64,000 bases of DNA from a virus. The notes below the pieces were generated by a model that saw nothing but the letters and a program-made list of their open reading frames with translations, had not been told where the DNA came from and did not search any database. Positions 17,838 through 27,712 of the stretch are shown here, piece after piece (the stretch's first letter is position 1; every line of letters starts with the position of its first letter). The position numbers were made by a program, and so were the translations under genes. The stretch is taken from the IMG/VR virus record IMGVR_UViG_3300023276_000007, positions 42,766-106,765 of that record; one strand, given 5' to 3'.

Positions 17838-20519
17838 ATGCCTACATTTCCAGCCGTAGATGGTTATAAAAATGAAGAAGACGTCGAAGAGGATATCCTC
17901 AATCGACCTATATTAGCCCTTAAAGAGCGCACAGAGTTCCTTAGACAACAACTAGAGAACTTAGCAGGGCAGCAGGCCTTTGAGTCTGTAAGAATAACAG
18001 ACGTAGACTTAAACACTGAAGTACCTCCCGTAGTGTACGATTTTGTATTTGTAGAGCAGGGTAACACCTTCTCTAAGGCGATTGCCGCTTCGTCACAAAA
18101 TTTCTTAACACCTTATCAGATGGCAGAAGATTCTGCATTTGCTGTAGGTATCCTGACCAGCATCTCTGGTGCAGGTAAAGGAACAGTTGCCTTATATGGT
18201 AAACTAGACCTGCCTTCTAATGTTGATGTTAACACACTTCTTGAAAGCGGCGAAAGCTTCCGACCAGGACCATATTACCTCTCGACTAGCGAAGAAGGTA
18301 AACTTACTGCTACACCGAAAGGCCCGGCAGTCTATGTTGGCTTTATTATAGATGATACCGCAGACACCTCTATATCTGCGACTATCATGTTAGCACCTCA
18401 GTATAAAGATTTATGGCAGGCCCACTCACATTTTAAATTTGTCTTATCCGACAATGTGGCTGGCCGTCATGTACGAACAGGTGTTGACGTTGATGATGCA
18501 CATGGTATCGCACCATTCCAGACAGATACTCCTAATGACTTAGGTTGTTTCATTCTAGGTGGTTATACCGCCGATGAGTCTGGTGTAGCTCCTGTGTACA
18601 CTTTGGTTCTAGAAGGTACTGACTTTGATGACATGGTTCTCAAGTGGTCTACCGATGACGGGTCTGATGACGGACTAGCAGGCCAGGCTGATCCTAAGTA
18701 CGGTGCAAACACTGGGGTAAGAATTACTTCACTGTATAGACCCGTTAGCTTTGGTAGCTTTGGTTTCCAGTTTGTGCTACATGCAGACTTAGATCCATTA
18801 AGTATGCCAGCAGTGCCGTCACAGCCGTGGGTTCCACCTTTGACAGCTACCGCAGCAGAACGTACATGGACACTTACATTACCAGATGACGCCAAAGGTT
18901 GGCTTCCTCGTATGCACTATTCCGAAGGTGTCAGCACTACTGGTGATCTTCCATTTGCTATCTTCGGGTACAATTACGATAACACCGCCAACGAGACAGC
19001 TCCTACATTCTCTTTAGAAGTGACTGTAGCAGGTGATGTCGATACAGGTGGCCCTTTTCCTGATGTCGAGGTATTCGATAGTGCAGGTACTTCACTAGCT
19101 ACACTCTCTGCAGTGTCAGGCAACAGCTTTATCCCAATAGCGGATGGCTTGTTCCTATATATCCCGCTATTTACCTCCGCTGGTGCCGCAGCAACGTCTG
19201 CGTTAGCTCTAGCCGAGACTTGGGACTTTTCTTTGGAAGATAGAGTGCCTCAAAGCTTATTTGAGTACGCTATCGACATGGATAAGTCTTTAACGGCCTA
19301 TTACCCACCATCGCCAGTTAGTTCTGTAGTTATGGAGCTTAATGGCCTAACTATGAGCCAACGTGGTGAATTTGAGGCTGGAAAAGGCCTATATACCCCA
19401 GATGTTGCTACTTTATACTGGTTTGCCGATACTTTCGGCGGAACGCCTTGGAATAGGGATATACAGTTTGAAGTTACCCCTGACGCCCGCTTTGACGCCG
19501 ATGTTGCTATTTATATGACCAAAATGGCTCTAAATGCTGCTGGTATCGTTAATTCTATAAAAGTAGAAGAAGGTGCGCCCCTAACTATCGTTGACTGCCA
19601 CACAGGACTACCTGCGTCTACAGGCGACCTTTTAATCAAGGCTGCGTTCAACTTCTCTATCTTAGAAGGTAACTTAGGCGGATTTAAGACTGTTAAAGGT
19701 GTAGATGCGGAAGGTAACTTCCTAACTGGCCCTGTAGTTGAGAAACTAGTAGCAGGTCCTAATATCCTTATAGAAGGAGATACTTCTGCCCCTGGGCAAG
19801 GTATTGTTAGAGTTTCCGCTATCATAGAAGGTTCTAACCGAGGGCAGTTCCACGACGTAAGCCTGTTGAACGCTAAGTACGAAAGACTTAGAGACAGGTT
19901 ATTCACATTCTTAAAGCTACTCGCATGGGACAGTCAGTCTGTTAACAATGTAGAGACAGGCTTTACGATGCAGTTCCGGGTTCCCGACTATTTGACCAGT
20001 AACTATAAAGTAAGCATGTACCTCACAACGTTTGGCCTAGCCGATGTTGCAGCAGGCGGTGTTAATAACGGTAGAAAGTACGCCGGCCTTAACATCAGCT
20101 ATAACGTAGTTCCTGACCTTACCAACGTTAATGGTAATGGAGTCTTTGCCTTTGTAGGTAGAAACCTTGTAGATGCAGGAGCTTCCGGAATACTTACAGG
20201 AGAAGTCGATGCCGACATCGTCTTAGGTGCCGACGGCTCAGACTACACAGCATATGACCCACTTCTCGTTACAAGCGATCCATCTATCTCTCCGATACCA
20301 GGGCAGGTAGTTCTTCCTGGAGGTCTCTCACAGATTCCTTTCCCAGGCGGAGACATAGCACATGTTACTGCTGGAGACATTGTCACAATCAAAGTGTCAA
20401 GAACTTCTCCTGTGACAAACATCGGCTCAAGCCCTGTAGCGGGAACTGATTATGAGTATACTGATGAGATCGGTTTCCTTAATCTTGACTGGAAATTAAC
20501 TGACGTAGGCACTGTCTAA
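17838..20519 (+). CDS. Large baseplate/fibre-type structural protein
   Basis: An 893-residue, beta-rich protein starting with TGGAG upstream of ATG. Its N-terminal ~50 residues (NEEDVEEDILNRPILALKERTEFLRQQLENL) are a charged helix likely to be the attachment/coiled-coil segment. The rest is a long beta-rich shaft with Thr/Gly/Asp-rich loops and a C-terminal domain near GSSPVAGTDYEYTDEIG. It is the first of the adhesion genes and overlaps the first of the five YPF-motif genes by one base. It may be a fibre-base or a baseplate-fibre connector; no sequence family is recognised. Confidence 0.55.
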   Translation: MPTFPAVDGYKNEEDVEEDILNRPILALKERTEFLRQQLENLAGQQAFESVRITDVDLNTEVPPVVYDFVFVEQGNTFSKAIAASSQNFLTPYQMAEDSAFAVGILTSISGAGKGTVALYGKLDLPSNVDVNTLLESGESFRPGPYYLSTSEEGKLTATPKGPAVYVGFIIDDTADTSISATIMLAPQYKDLWQAHSHFKFVLSDNVAGRHVRTGVDVDDAHGIAPFQTDTPNDLGCFILGGYTADESGVAPVYTLVLEGTDFDDMVLKWSTDDGSDDGLAGQADPKYGANTGVRITSLYRPVSFGSFGFQFVLHADLDPLSMPAVPSQPWVPPLTATAAERTWTLTLPDDAKGWLPRMHYSEGVSTTGDLPFAIFGYNYDNTANETAPTFSLEVTVAGDVDTGGPFPDVEVFDSAGTSLATLSAVSGNSFIPIADGLFLYIPLFTSAGAAATSALALAETWDFSLEDRVPQSLFEYAIDMDKSLTAYYPPSPVSSVVMELNGLTMSQRGEFEAGKGLYTPDVATLYWFADTFGGTPWNRDIQFEVTPDARFDADVAIYMTKMALNAAGIVNSIKVEEGAPLTIVDCHTGLPASTGDLLIKAAFNFSILEGNLGGFKTVKGVDAEGNFLTGPVVEKLVAGPNILIEGDTSAPGQGIVRVSAIIEGSNRGQFHDVSLLNAKYERLRDRLFTFLKLLAWDSQSVNNVETGFTMQFRVPDYLTSNYKVSMYLTTFGLADVAAGGVNNGRKYAGLNISYNVVPDLTNVNGNGVFAFVGRNLVDAGASGILTGEVDADIVLGADGSDYTAYDPLLVTSDPSISPIPGQVVLPGGLSQIPFPGGDIAHVTAGDIVTIKVSRTSPVTNIGSSPVAGTDYEYTDEIGFLNLDWKLTDVGTV

Positions 20520-21415
20520 TGAGTAACGTACTTGAATGGCTAAATGAGAACTCCTTAAGAGCTTACCCTTTTAAGGAAGATACCTCGCGCTCCGATGGTA
20601 CGCATGTTATCCCTAACGACCTTATAGTTGATATGGCCTTCGTCGTACCCGTTGCTACCACAGACACGTTCTACCTTAAAACTTTAATGATATCAGGAAC
20701 ACAGATTACAGGTGTTCTTGCTAATCAAAACGAGAATAACGTAGGAACGTTCTCAGTACCTGTAACTTCTCATAAAGAGAATGACGGCTACGAGATAGTA
20801 GGCGCTGGTACATACACGGATGCCAGAGGTAGAGTTGTTGTAGGAGACCTTACGGATCTTGCTATAAAACTTCCAGAAGGTGTTTATAACTATGAAGTAG
20901 AAGCTACAGCCTTTGAGCTTTCTGCTATCCGACCTGACCTTCGTAAGCTTAGGGGTATAAAGATAGAAAAGGCCGATGGGTCTGTATCCGACTTATTAAC
21001 CGGTATAGTGACTCTGGTGTCAGGAACAAACGTAACTTTAGAAAACCCTTCAGCAGGTCTTGTAAGAATCAATGCTATTGGTAACGAAGACTATATAGAA
21101 GACTGTGGAGATTGCCTTAACGGATTCTCTATACCTGACCCGATAAGAACTATTAACGGAGTGGGTGGAGACGAAACTGGCAATCTAAATTTAATCTCTA
21201 CGGAGCAGTGTTTAGTAATAACCCCAGACGCATCAAACTTTGCAGTTAATCTTGCAGATACTTGTGCGCAGCCTTGTTGTGGCTGTACGGAGTTGGAATT
21301 CTTAACGACGTCATTGTCTACATTGAGAGATAGCCTCTCTAGACTTGATAACCTGTCCCAAGAGTTACAAGGTAGACAAACGGAGTTTTTCCAGAACGTA
21401 CTAAGCTCACTATGA
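20519..21415 (+). CDS. YPF-module protein 1 (tandem paralogue family)
   Basis: A 298-residue protein, first of five adjacent genes sharing an N-terminal W...N..R.YPF.E......lPn.li.D module. Here residues 4-33 contain EWLNENSLRAYPFKEDTSRS and VIPNDLIVDM. A middle beta module (VTLVSGTNVTLENPSAG) and a C-terminal module with INGVGGDETGN and clustered cysteines (DCGDCLNGF, PCCGCTELEF) follow, then a coiled-coil-like tail rich in Leu. The gene starts at an overlapping ATG after the 17838 gene. A shared module in a virion-gene cluster suggests a common docking site on the baseplate with different outward parts; that is inference. Confidence 0.65.
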   Translation: MSNVLEWLNENSLRAYPFKEDTSRSDGTHVIPNDLIVDMAFVVPVATTDTFYLKTLMISGTQITGVLANQNENNVGTFSVPVTSHKENDGYEIVGAGTYTDARGRVVVGDLTDLAIKLPEGVYNYEVEATAFELSAIRPDLRKLRGIKIEKADGSVSDLLTGIVTLVSGTNVTLENPSAGLVRINAIGNEDYIEDCGDCLNGFSIPDPIRTINGVGGDETGNLNLISTEQCLVITPDASNFAVNLADTCAQPCCGCTELEFLTTSLSTLRDSLSRLDNLSQELQGRQTEFFQNVLSSL

Positions 21416-22755
21416 TAAACGAAGAGTATTTAACAGGCAACGGGTTGATAGCCTACCCATTTAAAGAAACCTCCCGAGGTTTGACAGGAGATGAGAAATC
21501 GTCTACTGACTCTTGGGCTGCTGGTGAGATCCCTCGTGATGCCATCGTAGACTTCTTTATGTTTGTTAACAGCGATCCAGAATACCTAAGTCTCACGTAC
21601 ATAGCAAGATCTGGTACAGAGATGACGCTAAGATTCACGGACACCAGCTCTGTCGATGTATTCGAGGCTTCCTTTGATCTCTCGTCATTAGTGGAGTACC
21701 AAGCCTTAGTTCTTTTCCAAGACTTGATTGACCCAGATTTGCTGGATATTACAGGGGCTATGACAGTAGGTCCGGGATTACTAACGTTCCCAGACCTTAT
21801 GACTATCTCATTCGATGTTGGTGACGTTATTCTTTTAGAATCAACTACACCTATTAAGACCAACCCGATAACCCAACTTAACGTAGATGCTATAACCGAC
21901 GTCAATGATGACGGTATTATCACTATAAAGGAAGGTTACAATATTGAGATCAATGCTGCAACTGGTGATGATGAAGATACTACAGAGCTGACAATAATTG
22001 CAGGCCCCGGTCTGGGAGAAGGTAAGGTGCCTCCGGAAGCTCAAGTCTCTCCTACGTACCTGACTTCCTTAAACGATGTAGTCAAAGCAAACGCTGATGG
22101 CGCGGTCAATATAGCACAGGCTGATGACTGCCATAGGTTTATAGCTATGCCCAACTCTAATTCTATTGCTATACATAATGATTGCGACCCGTGCTGCGAT
22201 TGTGCAGACTATGCCGGGCCAGTAACTGTCATGGACGGCCAGTGGGAAGAACTGGAGGCACTTAGGATTAGACTCTACGCTGCTATCGATTTATATAATA
22301 CCCACGTACTGCTATGGAATGATGAGCTACTACCTAACATAAGGAAAGTCTACGTTAGTGGTGTGGCTGTTAAGAGTTTCATTGCTGACCGCAATAAGCA
22401 CACAATCAGTGTGAGCGTAATCAATCAAGGCCCGAGTGTTGCTGGTAGGTTCATAATAACGCTACCCGATAATACAGAAGAGGTTCTTAAAGCCGTACTT
22501 GAGAGTGAAAAAGAGTCTCCAAGGAAGTGCGCAGACAGAGAAGAAGATGCGCCAGACCCTATAATTACAGGGCCGCACATTAATGAAGCAGAGGTTAGGG
22601 CTTTCTTTAAACCACTGTGTTACTGTACGACAGCACAGGTTCTTATCGTTCTTAGGATGCCTGTAGAAACCGACCCATCTGAGAACGTCACGATTAGCTT
22701 TGTTGCTGATGAGGGTGACGAAGTATTAGCTACGAAGGTGCTACAATGGAAATGA
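21412..22755 (+). CDS. YPF-module protein 2
   Basis: A 447-residue paralogue overlapping the preceding gene by four bases. Residues 4-16 read EYLTGNGLIAYPF, but the following spacer is longer (TGDEKSSTDSWAAGE) before IPRDAIVDF. A middle module (IITIKEGYNIEINA) aligns with the other copies. The Cys-rich segment (DPCCDCADYAG) follows, then a C-terminal ~170 residue extension with helix (EELEALRIRLYAAIDLY) and an Ig-like/beta end with CADREEDAP and CYCTTAQVLI. It is the longest of the five, so the C-terminal addition is specific to it. Confidence 0.65.
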   Translation: MINEEYLTGNGLIAYPFKETSRGLTGDEKSSTDSWAAGEIPRDAIVDFFMFVNSDPEYLSLTYIARSGTEMTLRFTDTSSVDVFEASFDLSSLVEYQALVLFQDLIDPDLLDITGAMTVGPGLLTFPDLMTISFDVGDVILLESTTPIKTNPITQLNVDAITDVNDDGIITIKEGYNIEINAATGDDEDTTELTIIAGPGLGEGKVPPEAQVSPTYLTSLNDVVKANADGAVNIAQADDCHRFIAMPNSNSIAIHNDCDPCCDCADYAGPVTVMDGQWEELEALRIRLYAAIDLYNTHVLLWNDELLPNIRKVYVSGVAVKSFIADRNKHTISVSVINQGPSVAGRFIITLPDNTEEVLKAVLESEKESPRKCADREEDAPDPIITGPHINEAEVRAFFKPLCYCTTAQVLIVLRMPVETDPSENVTISFVADEGDEVLATKVLQWK

Positions 22756-23423
22756 ACACAGAATGGTATAATACTAATGAACACAGGAAGTACCCTGTCG
22801 CTAGTCACGTTTCTACAAAGGACAATGATGGAGACATACTCCCAACATCTCTTATTGCAGACTTGGCTGTGGTTTACAATGACACCGTACCAGCAGGAGA
22901 CGGCCCGTACTTATCCAGTTTAGTTATTGGGCCAGCACTAGTTACTGTGTCTATATCTTTAGATGGAGCGGTGCTAGTGTCTGAGAGTTTCACTAAGCCA
23001 GTCGCTATAAGAAAAGGCCTTCCTCTTAAGGCTAACTCTATAAGTGCCTCTGGTTACATAGTTTTCGGTATCGATATAAATGACACCACAGGTAGCTTCA
23101 GGTTTAGTAGTGCAGCACAGTCTGGACTAGATCCTAAAGCCGCTAGAAAGTTTTCTGCGTTACCCATCACTTCCCTATCTGTAGCGGGGGATTCAGAAGA
23201 ACCTCTTACCGATATTATATCGCTAATACCTAAGGGTCCGATAGACATAACGCATGAAGGTAATAATGTAGTTAGTATATCTTTAAAGCCTGCAGCTAGG
23301 CGAGAGTTCTTAGGTCCATGTGATAATGCCATAAGCCCGGACGGCTGTGGTCCTGCACCTTTGAGAAGAATTAACGGAGTCGGTCCAGACAGTAATGGTA
23401 ATATTTTTATCGAGGTGGAGTAA
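22746..23423 (+). CDS. YPF-module protein 3
   Basis: A 225-residue paralogue starting inside the end of the previous gene, with GAAGGTG upstream. The N-terminal module is diverged (EWYNTNEHRKYPV, phenylalanine replaced by valine) followed by ILPTSLIADLA. The middle strand module is present (PIDITHEGNNVVSISL), and the C-terminus is INGVGPDSNGN, the same turn as in the first paralogue. It lacks the C-terminal coiled coil of copy 1. It is the shortest of the five and has only one cysteine pair (GPCDNAISPDGCG). Confidence 0.6.
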   Translation: MEMNTEWYNTNEHRKYPVASHVSTKDNDGDILPTSLIADLAVVYNDTVPAGDGPYLSSLVIGPALVTVSISLDGAVLVSESFTKPVAIRKGLPLKANSISASGYIVFGIDINDTTGSFRFSSAAQSGLDPKAARKFSALPITSLSVAGDSEEPLTDIISLIPKGPIDITHEGNNVVSISLKPAARREFLGPCDNAISPDGCGPAPLRRINGVGPDSNGNIFIEVE

Positions 23424-24403
23424 TGCCAGCAGAATCAATGTACCAAGAGTGGCAGTCTTCCAACAAAGATAGAGCACACCCATTCTCCGAGAGTGTTACT
23501 ACAATCTCTACAAATGGGATAGAGTTCCCTAATAGAGTATTTACGGATGGTTTCTTCTACCCAATAAACCTTGTAGGCAGCCTATACATCTCAGAGGTCA
23601 ACTATACGGCCAACACTATAACGGTGGCAGACAGCGAGGACGGTTCTGTTAAAGGTATATCCTCTTCCATCTTCGGCTCCGGTAAGCATGAGTTCTATGA
23701 CGAGATAGGCAGATACATAGGTTGCCTTATTGAAGGACCTGCCGCAGCAAACCTAGACGCCGATTATGCCTTTACTGCCGATACTGGATTGCTTGCAGTG
23801 GCAGTAGTTTATGCCCAAAATCAACAAGGTGTACGAGGATTAAAGCTTGAAGACGGCACAGTTCTTACTGGAGAGGTTACCCTTGTAGGTACTGATGGTG
23901 TTGTCTTGACTACCAATAACGATGGTACGATAAAAGTGGATATCGTAGGAACACCTGGTGATCCTAACCTTTTATCCCCTATAATAAAAAACATTGTTGT
24001 ATATGGCAACTGCGTACTACTTGCAACGCAGAACGATAACGTTGCCGACATAATATCTATATATGACCGACCACAGGACATCTGTACAGCTAAGGCAAAC
24101 ATAATTACTCCAGATGGCCTATTTCCTATAGAAGACAGCGATCCTTGTGTAGAGCCGCCAGAGCCTCCAGTATGGGAGCCATGCCCTCCTGCATTAGATC
24201 CTGGGTCACCTATACCGCCATGCGACCATGGAGGTTATTTCTTTTTCAATGCACTATCGCCTGTTATAGATATAAAGGCGTTAGAATACCCAGGTCCAGT
24301 AGTTTCTATAACTGGTGTCGCCTCTTCAGAAAACTTTGAAGAATTAGCTAACCTACTGCCGCCTAGAAGCTTAGGTGCACTTAGATTCAGTATGAAAGGG
24401 TGA
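23423..24403 (+). CDS. YPF-module protein 4
   Basis: A 326-residue paralogue starting in a TAATG overlap with GGTGGAG upstream. The N-terminal module is EWQSSNKDRAHPF, with tyrosine changed to histidine, then IEFPNRVFTDG. The middle module (VRGLKLEDGTVL, GEVTLVGTDGVVLTT) matches copy 1. The C-terminal part has several cysteines and a proline-rich stretch (EPPEPPVWEPCPPALDP) that may be an extended linker ahead of a terminal beta/helix segment. Confidence 0.6.
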   Translation: MPAESMYQEWQSSNKDRAHPFSESVTTISTNGIEFPNRVFTDGFFYPINLVGSLYISEVNYTANTITVADSEDGSVKGISSSIFGSGKHEFYDEIGRYIGCLIEGPAAANLDADYAFTADTGLLAVAVVYAQNQQGVRGLKLEDGTVLTGEVTLVGTDGVVLTTNNDGTIKVDIVGTPGDPNLLSPIIKNIVVYGNCVLLATQNDNVADIISIYDRPQDICTAKANIITPDGLFPIEDSDPCVEPPEPPVWEPCPPALDPGSPIPPCDHGGYFFFNALSPVIDIKALEYPGPVVSITGVASSENFEELANLLPPRSLGALRFSMKG

Positions 24404-24407
24404 TGAT

Positions 24408-25298
24408 ATGATACTTAACTGGGAAAACCTTAATAGATTTAGAAGCTACCCGTTTAAAGAGGATGCTTCTCGTAAAGACACGACAGACGCCCTAACATTG
24501 CCTAACGACTTTTTAGTTGCGTTCACTGCATCCTTCTATGGGAGTGCGGGTGCTACTATTATTCTTAGGACGCTAGACGTTGCTGTTGGTGGCGCAAGTT
24601 TGACTGCAACGTTCTTAGTTAACGGGGTGACTCCTGCTGCAGTAACTATACCTTCTGGCGCTGCATACCCATTCAACACAGAATATGTGGTTCAGTCGGG
24701 AAGCTTCTCTACTATAAGAGTAACCCCTATCTTCGGGCCGGGTGTTGATATCATTTTAGCCAACGCCACATACCATGGGAACATATACACGTTTAACGCC
24801 GAGATAGAGCCATCTCTGGTAGCTAGCCCATACAACCATGCGCTAACTAAGCTGATAGCTAAAAACATAGATATAAATGATAATGAGATAATACTGCCGG
24901 ATGTAGGAGAGGGAGCCATAACTTTCATAAATGGTTACAACTCAAAGATTAGCTCCGACGGTACAGACTCTCTGACGTTCAACGCCGCTAAAGGTGCTGG
25001 AGCCGGAGAACCTTGTGATCCTATATATGACCTAGTAGACTGTAGTTGTGGTATATACTTTATAAATGGAAAGCACCCGGACTGGCTAGGTAACTTCTTA
25101 TTTGAAGCGGGTAAATATATGACTGTAATAAACGACCCAAGTAACTTTAAAGTTAAAATTAAAACATCGATCCGTAATGGTACGCCTAAGTGTCAAGATC
25201 CTAATGATGACCCAGGAAGGCTGCCTCCAGAAGAACCGCCGTGCGAACCAGAACCACTACCGGCAGAACTTCCTGTAGAACTTTGCGACAATGAATAG
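24408..25298 (+). CDS. YPF-module protein 5
   Basis: A 296-residue paralogue, with AGGGTGATG before ATG. Its N-terminal module (NWENLNRFRSYPFKEDASR) is the closest match to copy 1, with LPNDFLVAF following. The middle module includes ITFINGYNSKISSDG, and a Cys pair (DCSCGIYFINGKHPD) carries the same ING turn as copies 1 and 3. It ends in a proline-rich, cysteine-containing tail (RLPPEEPPCEPEPLPA). The gene is followed directly by a repeat-built fibre gene. Confidence 0.65.
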   Translation: MILNWENLNRFRSYPFKEDASRKDTTDALTLPNDFLVAFTASFYGSAGATIILRTLDVAVGGASLTATFLVNGVTPAAVTIPSGAAYPFNTEYVVQSGSFSTIRVTPIFGPGVDIILANATYHGNIYTFNAEIEPSLVASPYNHALTKLIAKNIDINDNEIILPDVGEGAITFINGYNSKISSDGTDSLTFNAAKGAGAGEPCDPIYDLVDCSCGIYFINGKHPDWLGNFLFEAGKYMTVINDPSNFKVKIKTSIRNGTPKCQDPNDDPGRLPPEEPPCEPEPLPAELPVELCDNE

Positions 25299-25308
25299 GA
25301 GCTGAACA

Positions 25309-27702
25309 ATGGCACAAGGACTTATAACATATAATACAAAGGTCGACAATGACGGAGCTACCGACGAAGGGTTGGTACTACCTCAAGACCTTAATGATAT
25401 TAAAAACATAGTTAATCAAAACTCGGCAGATGCTGAGTCTAGGTTACAGACCATAGAGTTGGGTACTGTCCAAGGTCCTGGGTCTGCTACGGTAAGTGCT
25501 ATTGCACTATATGATAACGTGTCTGGAAAGATTCTTAAGAACAGCGTTGTCCTAGTCGATGCCTCTGGTAACATCACTGGTATAAATGAGTTAACTCTTA
25601 ATGGTTTTCTTGCTATGCAAGAAGGTGCCTCCCCATCTACACCAGCGTCAGGCTACGGGGTTCTTTACACAAAGTCCTCTGACTCAGGACTTTATTATAA
25701 AAATGACGGCGGCACAGAATTTAATGTCCTCGACACAGGCCCAATCGGAAATGTTGTCGGCCCAGGGTCTTCTACAGATACCGCCTTAGCAAGATTCGAT
25801 TTAGCTACCGGAGAATTACTACAAGACAGTGTGGCGCTACTAAGTGATACTGGAAGACTTACAGGCATAAGCTCTCTAAGCATGTCTGCAGATTTATGTA
25901 TGGATGCGATGAATCCACCAGCCACACCACCAGCAGGTATAGGTTGCCTGTTCGTTAATCTTGCAGATGATAAACTTTACTACGGAAATAACTCTAGCGT
26001 TTTTGACCTAACAGAGGTAGGTGGAGACGCCTCCGGACCAGCATCTTCTACGGATAATGCGTTGGCAAGATTCGATTTAGCTACCGGCAAACTGTTACAA
26101 GACAGTGCGGCTATACTGGACGACGCTGGAAACCTAAGTGGCATCAACGACTTAACTATCTTAAATAACTTTCTAATAGCAGAAGGGGCTGCAGCGCCAA
26201 CACCTGCCTCTGGGTTCATAGCACTGTACGCTAAGTCCGGTGATTCTAAACTTTATTACAAAAATGATGCAGGAACAGAATTTGGGCTAGGCGGAGACGT
26301 TTCAGGCCCAGGTAGTTCCACAGTCAACGCGCTAACAAGATTCTCCACCACTTCAGGTAAGGACATCAAAAGCGGCTCGGCAACTTTAACAGACGCAGGC
26401 GTCTTGGCAGGTATCATAGGAATAGGGCCTGGTGCAGGCAATGACTTAGACGTAACGCTAGGTGATGACGCTGGTGTTAATAAGCTATCTATTAAGAATG
26501 CTTCTAACGCTGAGGTGGCTAGTTTAAATTCTCTAGGAGCCCTCAGCTTGTCTGTCGGGTTGCTGGCAGACTCTGTATCGATGCCAAAGATAGCTTCACC
26601 AACTTACGGCACATTAGAGGATGCAAGTAACCTACTTTCTGGTGTCGGTCTAATAGCCGGTGCTGATTCAATAACAGATGCAGGCGCTGGTGCCGTAGAC
26701 GTGGCTCAACTTGAGTTCCGTATTCGAGCGGCAGATACCGACGTAGGACAAGTACTCTACGGAACAACAGCAGCTGTTGCAGCCTTGGCGTTGACAGACA
26801 ACTCCTTAAACTATTTATATGTAGAATATAACGCAGGCACGCCTCAGGTAGTTGCGACCATTACTAAAAGATCTGACTATAATACCAACGTATACTTAGG
26901 TACGGTATATCGGATAGGTGCGGTGGTACATATTACTAATGGTTTAGCAGTAACTCTAGGGAACCATGCAAGCGTCCTTTTGCGACGTGTTCAAGAAACC
27001 GCCTCAGTTGCGAGAGTTACTGGTATAATTATCTCTGAAACCGGAACAAGAAACTATGCGTTAACTGCAGGTGTAGTATGGCAAGGTCTTGATCGAATAC
27101 TAGTAAATGCCGTCGATACTTCCGGAGGAGATACCTTTGCAGCATTCTATCAAGACGGTGTAGGTGGCTGGACAGAGATTCTGACACAGACTCAGATTAA
27201 TAACACCCAGTTCGATGACGGCACAGGCGTGTTACAATCTTTAACAAATAAGCGTTACGGGGTTCACTGGGAATTTAAAGGGTTAGATGGCCACAACTAT
27301 GTAGTCTTCGGGCGGGGTGACTACAAGTTAAATGAAGCCCAAGCTGCGACTGTTCCGTCAAACTTACCGCCGCACTTTGAGGACCACGCTTTCGTTGTTG
27401 GTAAGATTATTATCAAAAAAGATGACGCAGCGTTCACAGAGGTAGCTACTCCGTTTGTAGATCAGTTTACAGCAAGCGCTCCTGCGAACCACAGTGAACT
27501 TGGGGGGTTAGGGGATGACGACCATACTCAGTACGTATTAACAGACGGAACTAGAGATACTGCGAAGATGTCACTAACTGACGGTATAACCGCTCCAGGG
27601 GTCGTTGTTGGTCTAGCGCAGATATACGTCGACACCGCCGACGGCGACCTTAAAGTAATATTCGGTGATGGTACCGTTAAAACGATAGTAACAGATTCTT
27701 AA
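25309..27702 (+). CDS. Tail fibre, repeat-built
   Basis: A 797-residue protein with GGAG upstream. Residues ~50-370 hold about 3.5 copies of a ~90-residue unit: GPGSST..ALARFDLATGKLLQDS..LLSDTG.L.GI..L..., then P..P.G.GC/..LY...DSKLYYKN..GTEF. This kind of repeat forms the shaft of many phage fibres. The later half is beta-rich with a HSELGGLGDDDHTQYVLTDG motif near residues 725-745 typical of phage fibre C-terminal regions. The N-terminus would attach to the baseplate and the C-terminus contact the host; that order is inferred from the family. Confidence 0.75.
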   Translation: MAQGLITYNTKVDNDGATDEGLVLPQDLNDIKNIVNQNSADAESRLQTIELGTVQGPGSATVSAIALYDNVSGKILKNSVVLVDASGNITGINELTLNGFLAMQEGASPSTPASGYGVLYTKSSDSGLYYKNDGGTEFNVLDTGPIGNVVGPGSSTDTALARFDLATGELLQDSVALLSDTGRLTGISSLSMSADLCMDAMNPPATPPAGIGCLFVNLADDKLYYGNNSSVFDLTEVGGDASGPASSTDNALARFDLATGKLLQDSAAILDDAGNLSGINDLTILNNFLIAEGAAAPTPASGFIALYAKSGDSKLYYKNDAGTEFGLGGDVSGPGSSTVNALTRFSTTSGKDIKSGSATLTDAGVLAGIIGIGPGAGNDLDVTLGDDAGVNKLSIKNASNAEVASLNSLGALSLSVGLLADSVSMPKIASPTYGTLEDASNLLSGVGLIAGADSITDAGAGAVDVAQLEFRIRAADTDVGQVLYGTTAAVAALALTDNSLNYLYVEYNAGTPQVVATITKRSDYNTNVYLGTVYRIGAVVHITNGLAVTLGNHASVLLRRVQETASVARVTGIIISETGTRNYALTAGVVWQGLDRILVNAVDTSGGDTFAAFYQDGVGGWTEILTQTQINNTQFDDGTGVLQSLTNKRYGVHWEFKGLDGHNYVVFGRGDYKLNEAQAATVPSNLPPHFEDHAFVVGKIIIKKDDAAFTEVATPFVDQFTASAPANHSELGGLGDDDHTQYVLTDGTRDTAKMSLTDGITAPGVVVGLAQIYVDTADGDLKVIFGDGTVKTIVTDS
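25465..26440 (+). repeat. Tandem ~90-residue fibre repeats
   Basis: Three full and one partial unit begin at about 25465, 25750, 26025 and 26296. Protein identity between units is high (for example ALARFDLATGELLQDS and ALARFDLATGKLLQDS), with diverged third positions, so the repeat is ancient rather than a fresh duplication. Confidence 0.7.
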
Positions 27703-27712
27703 GGAGCCAACG

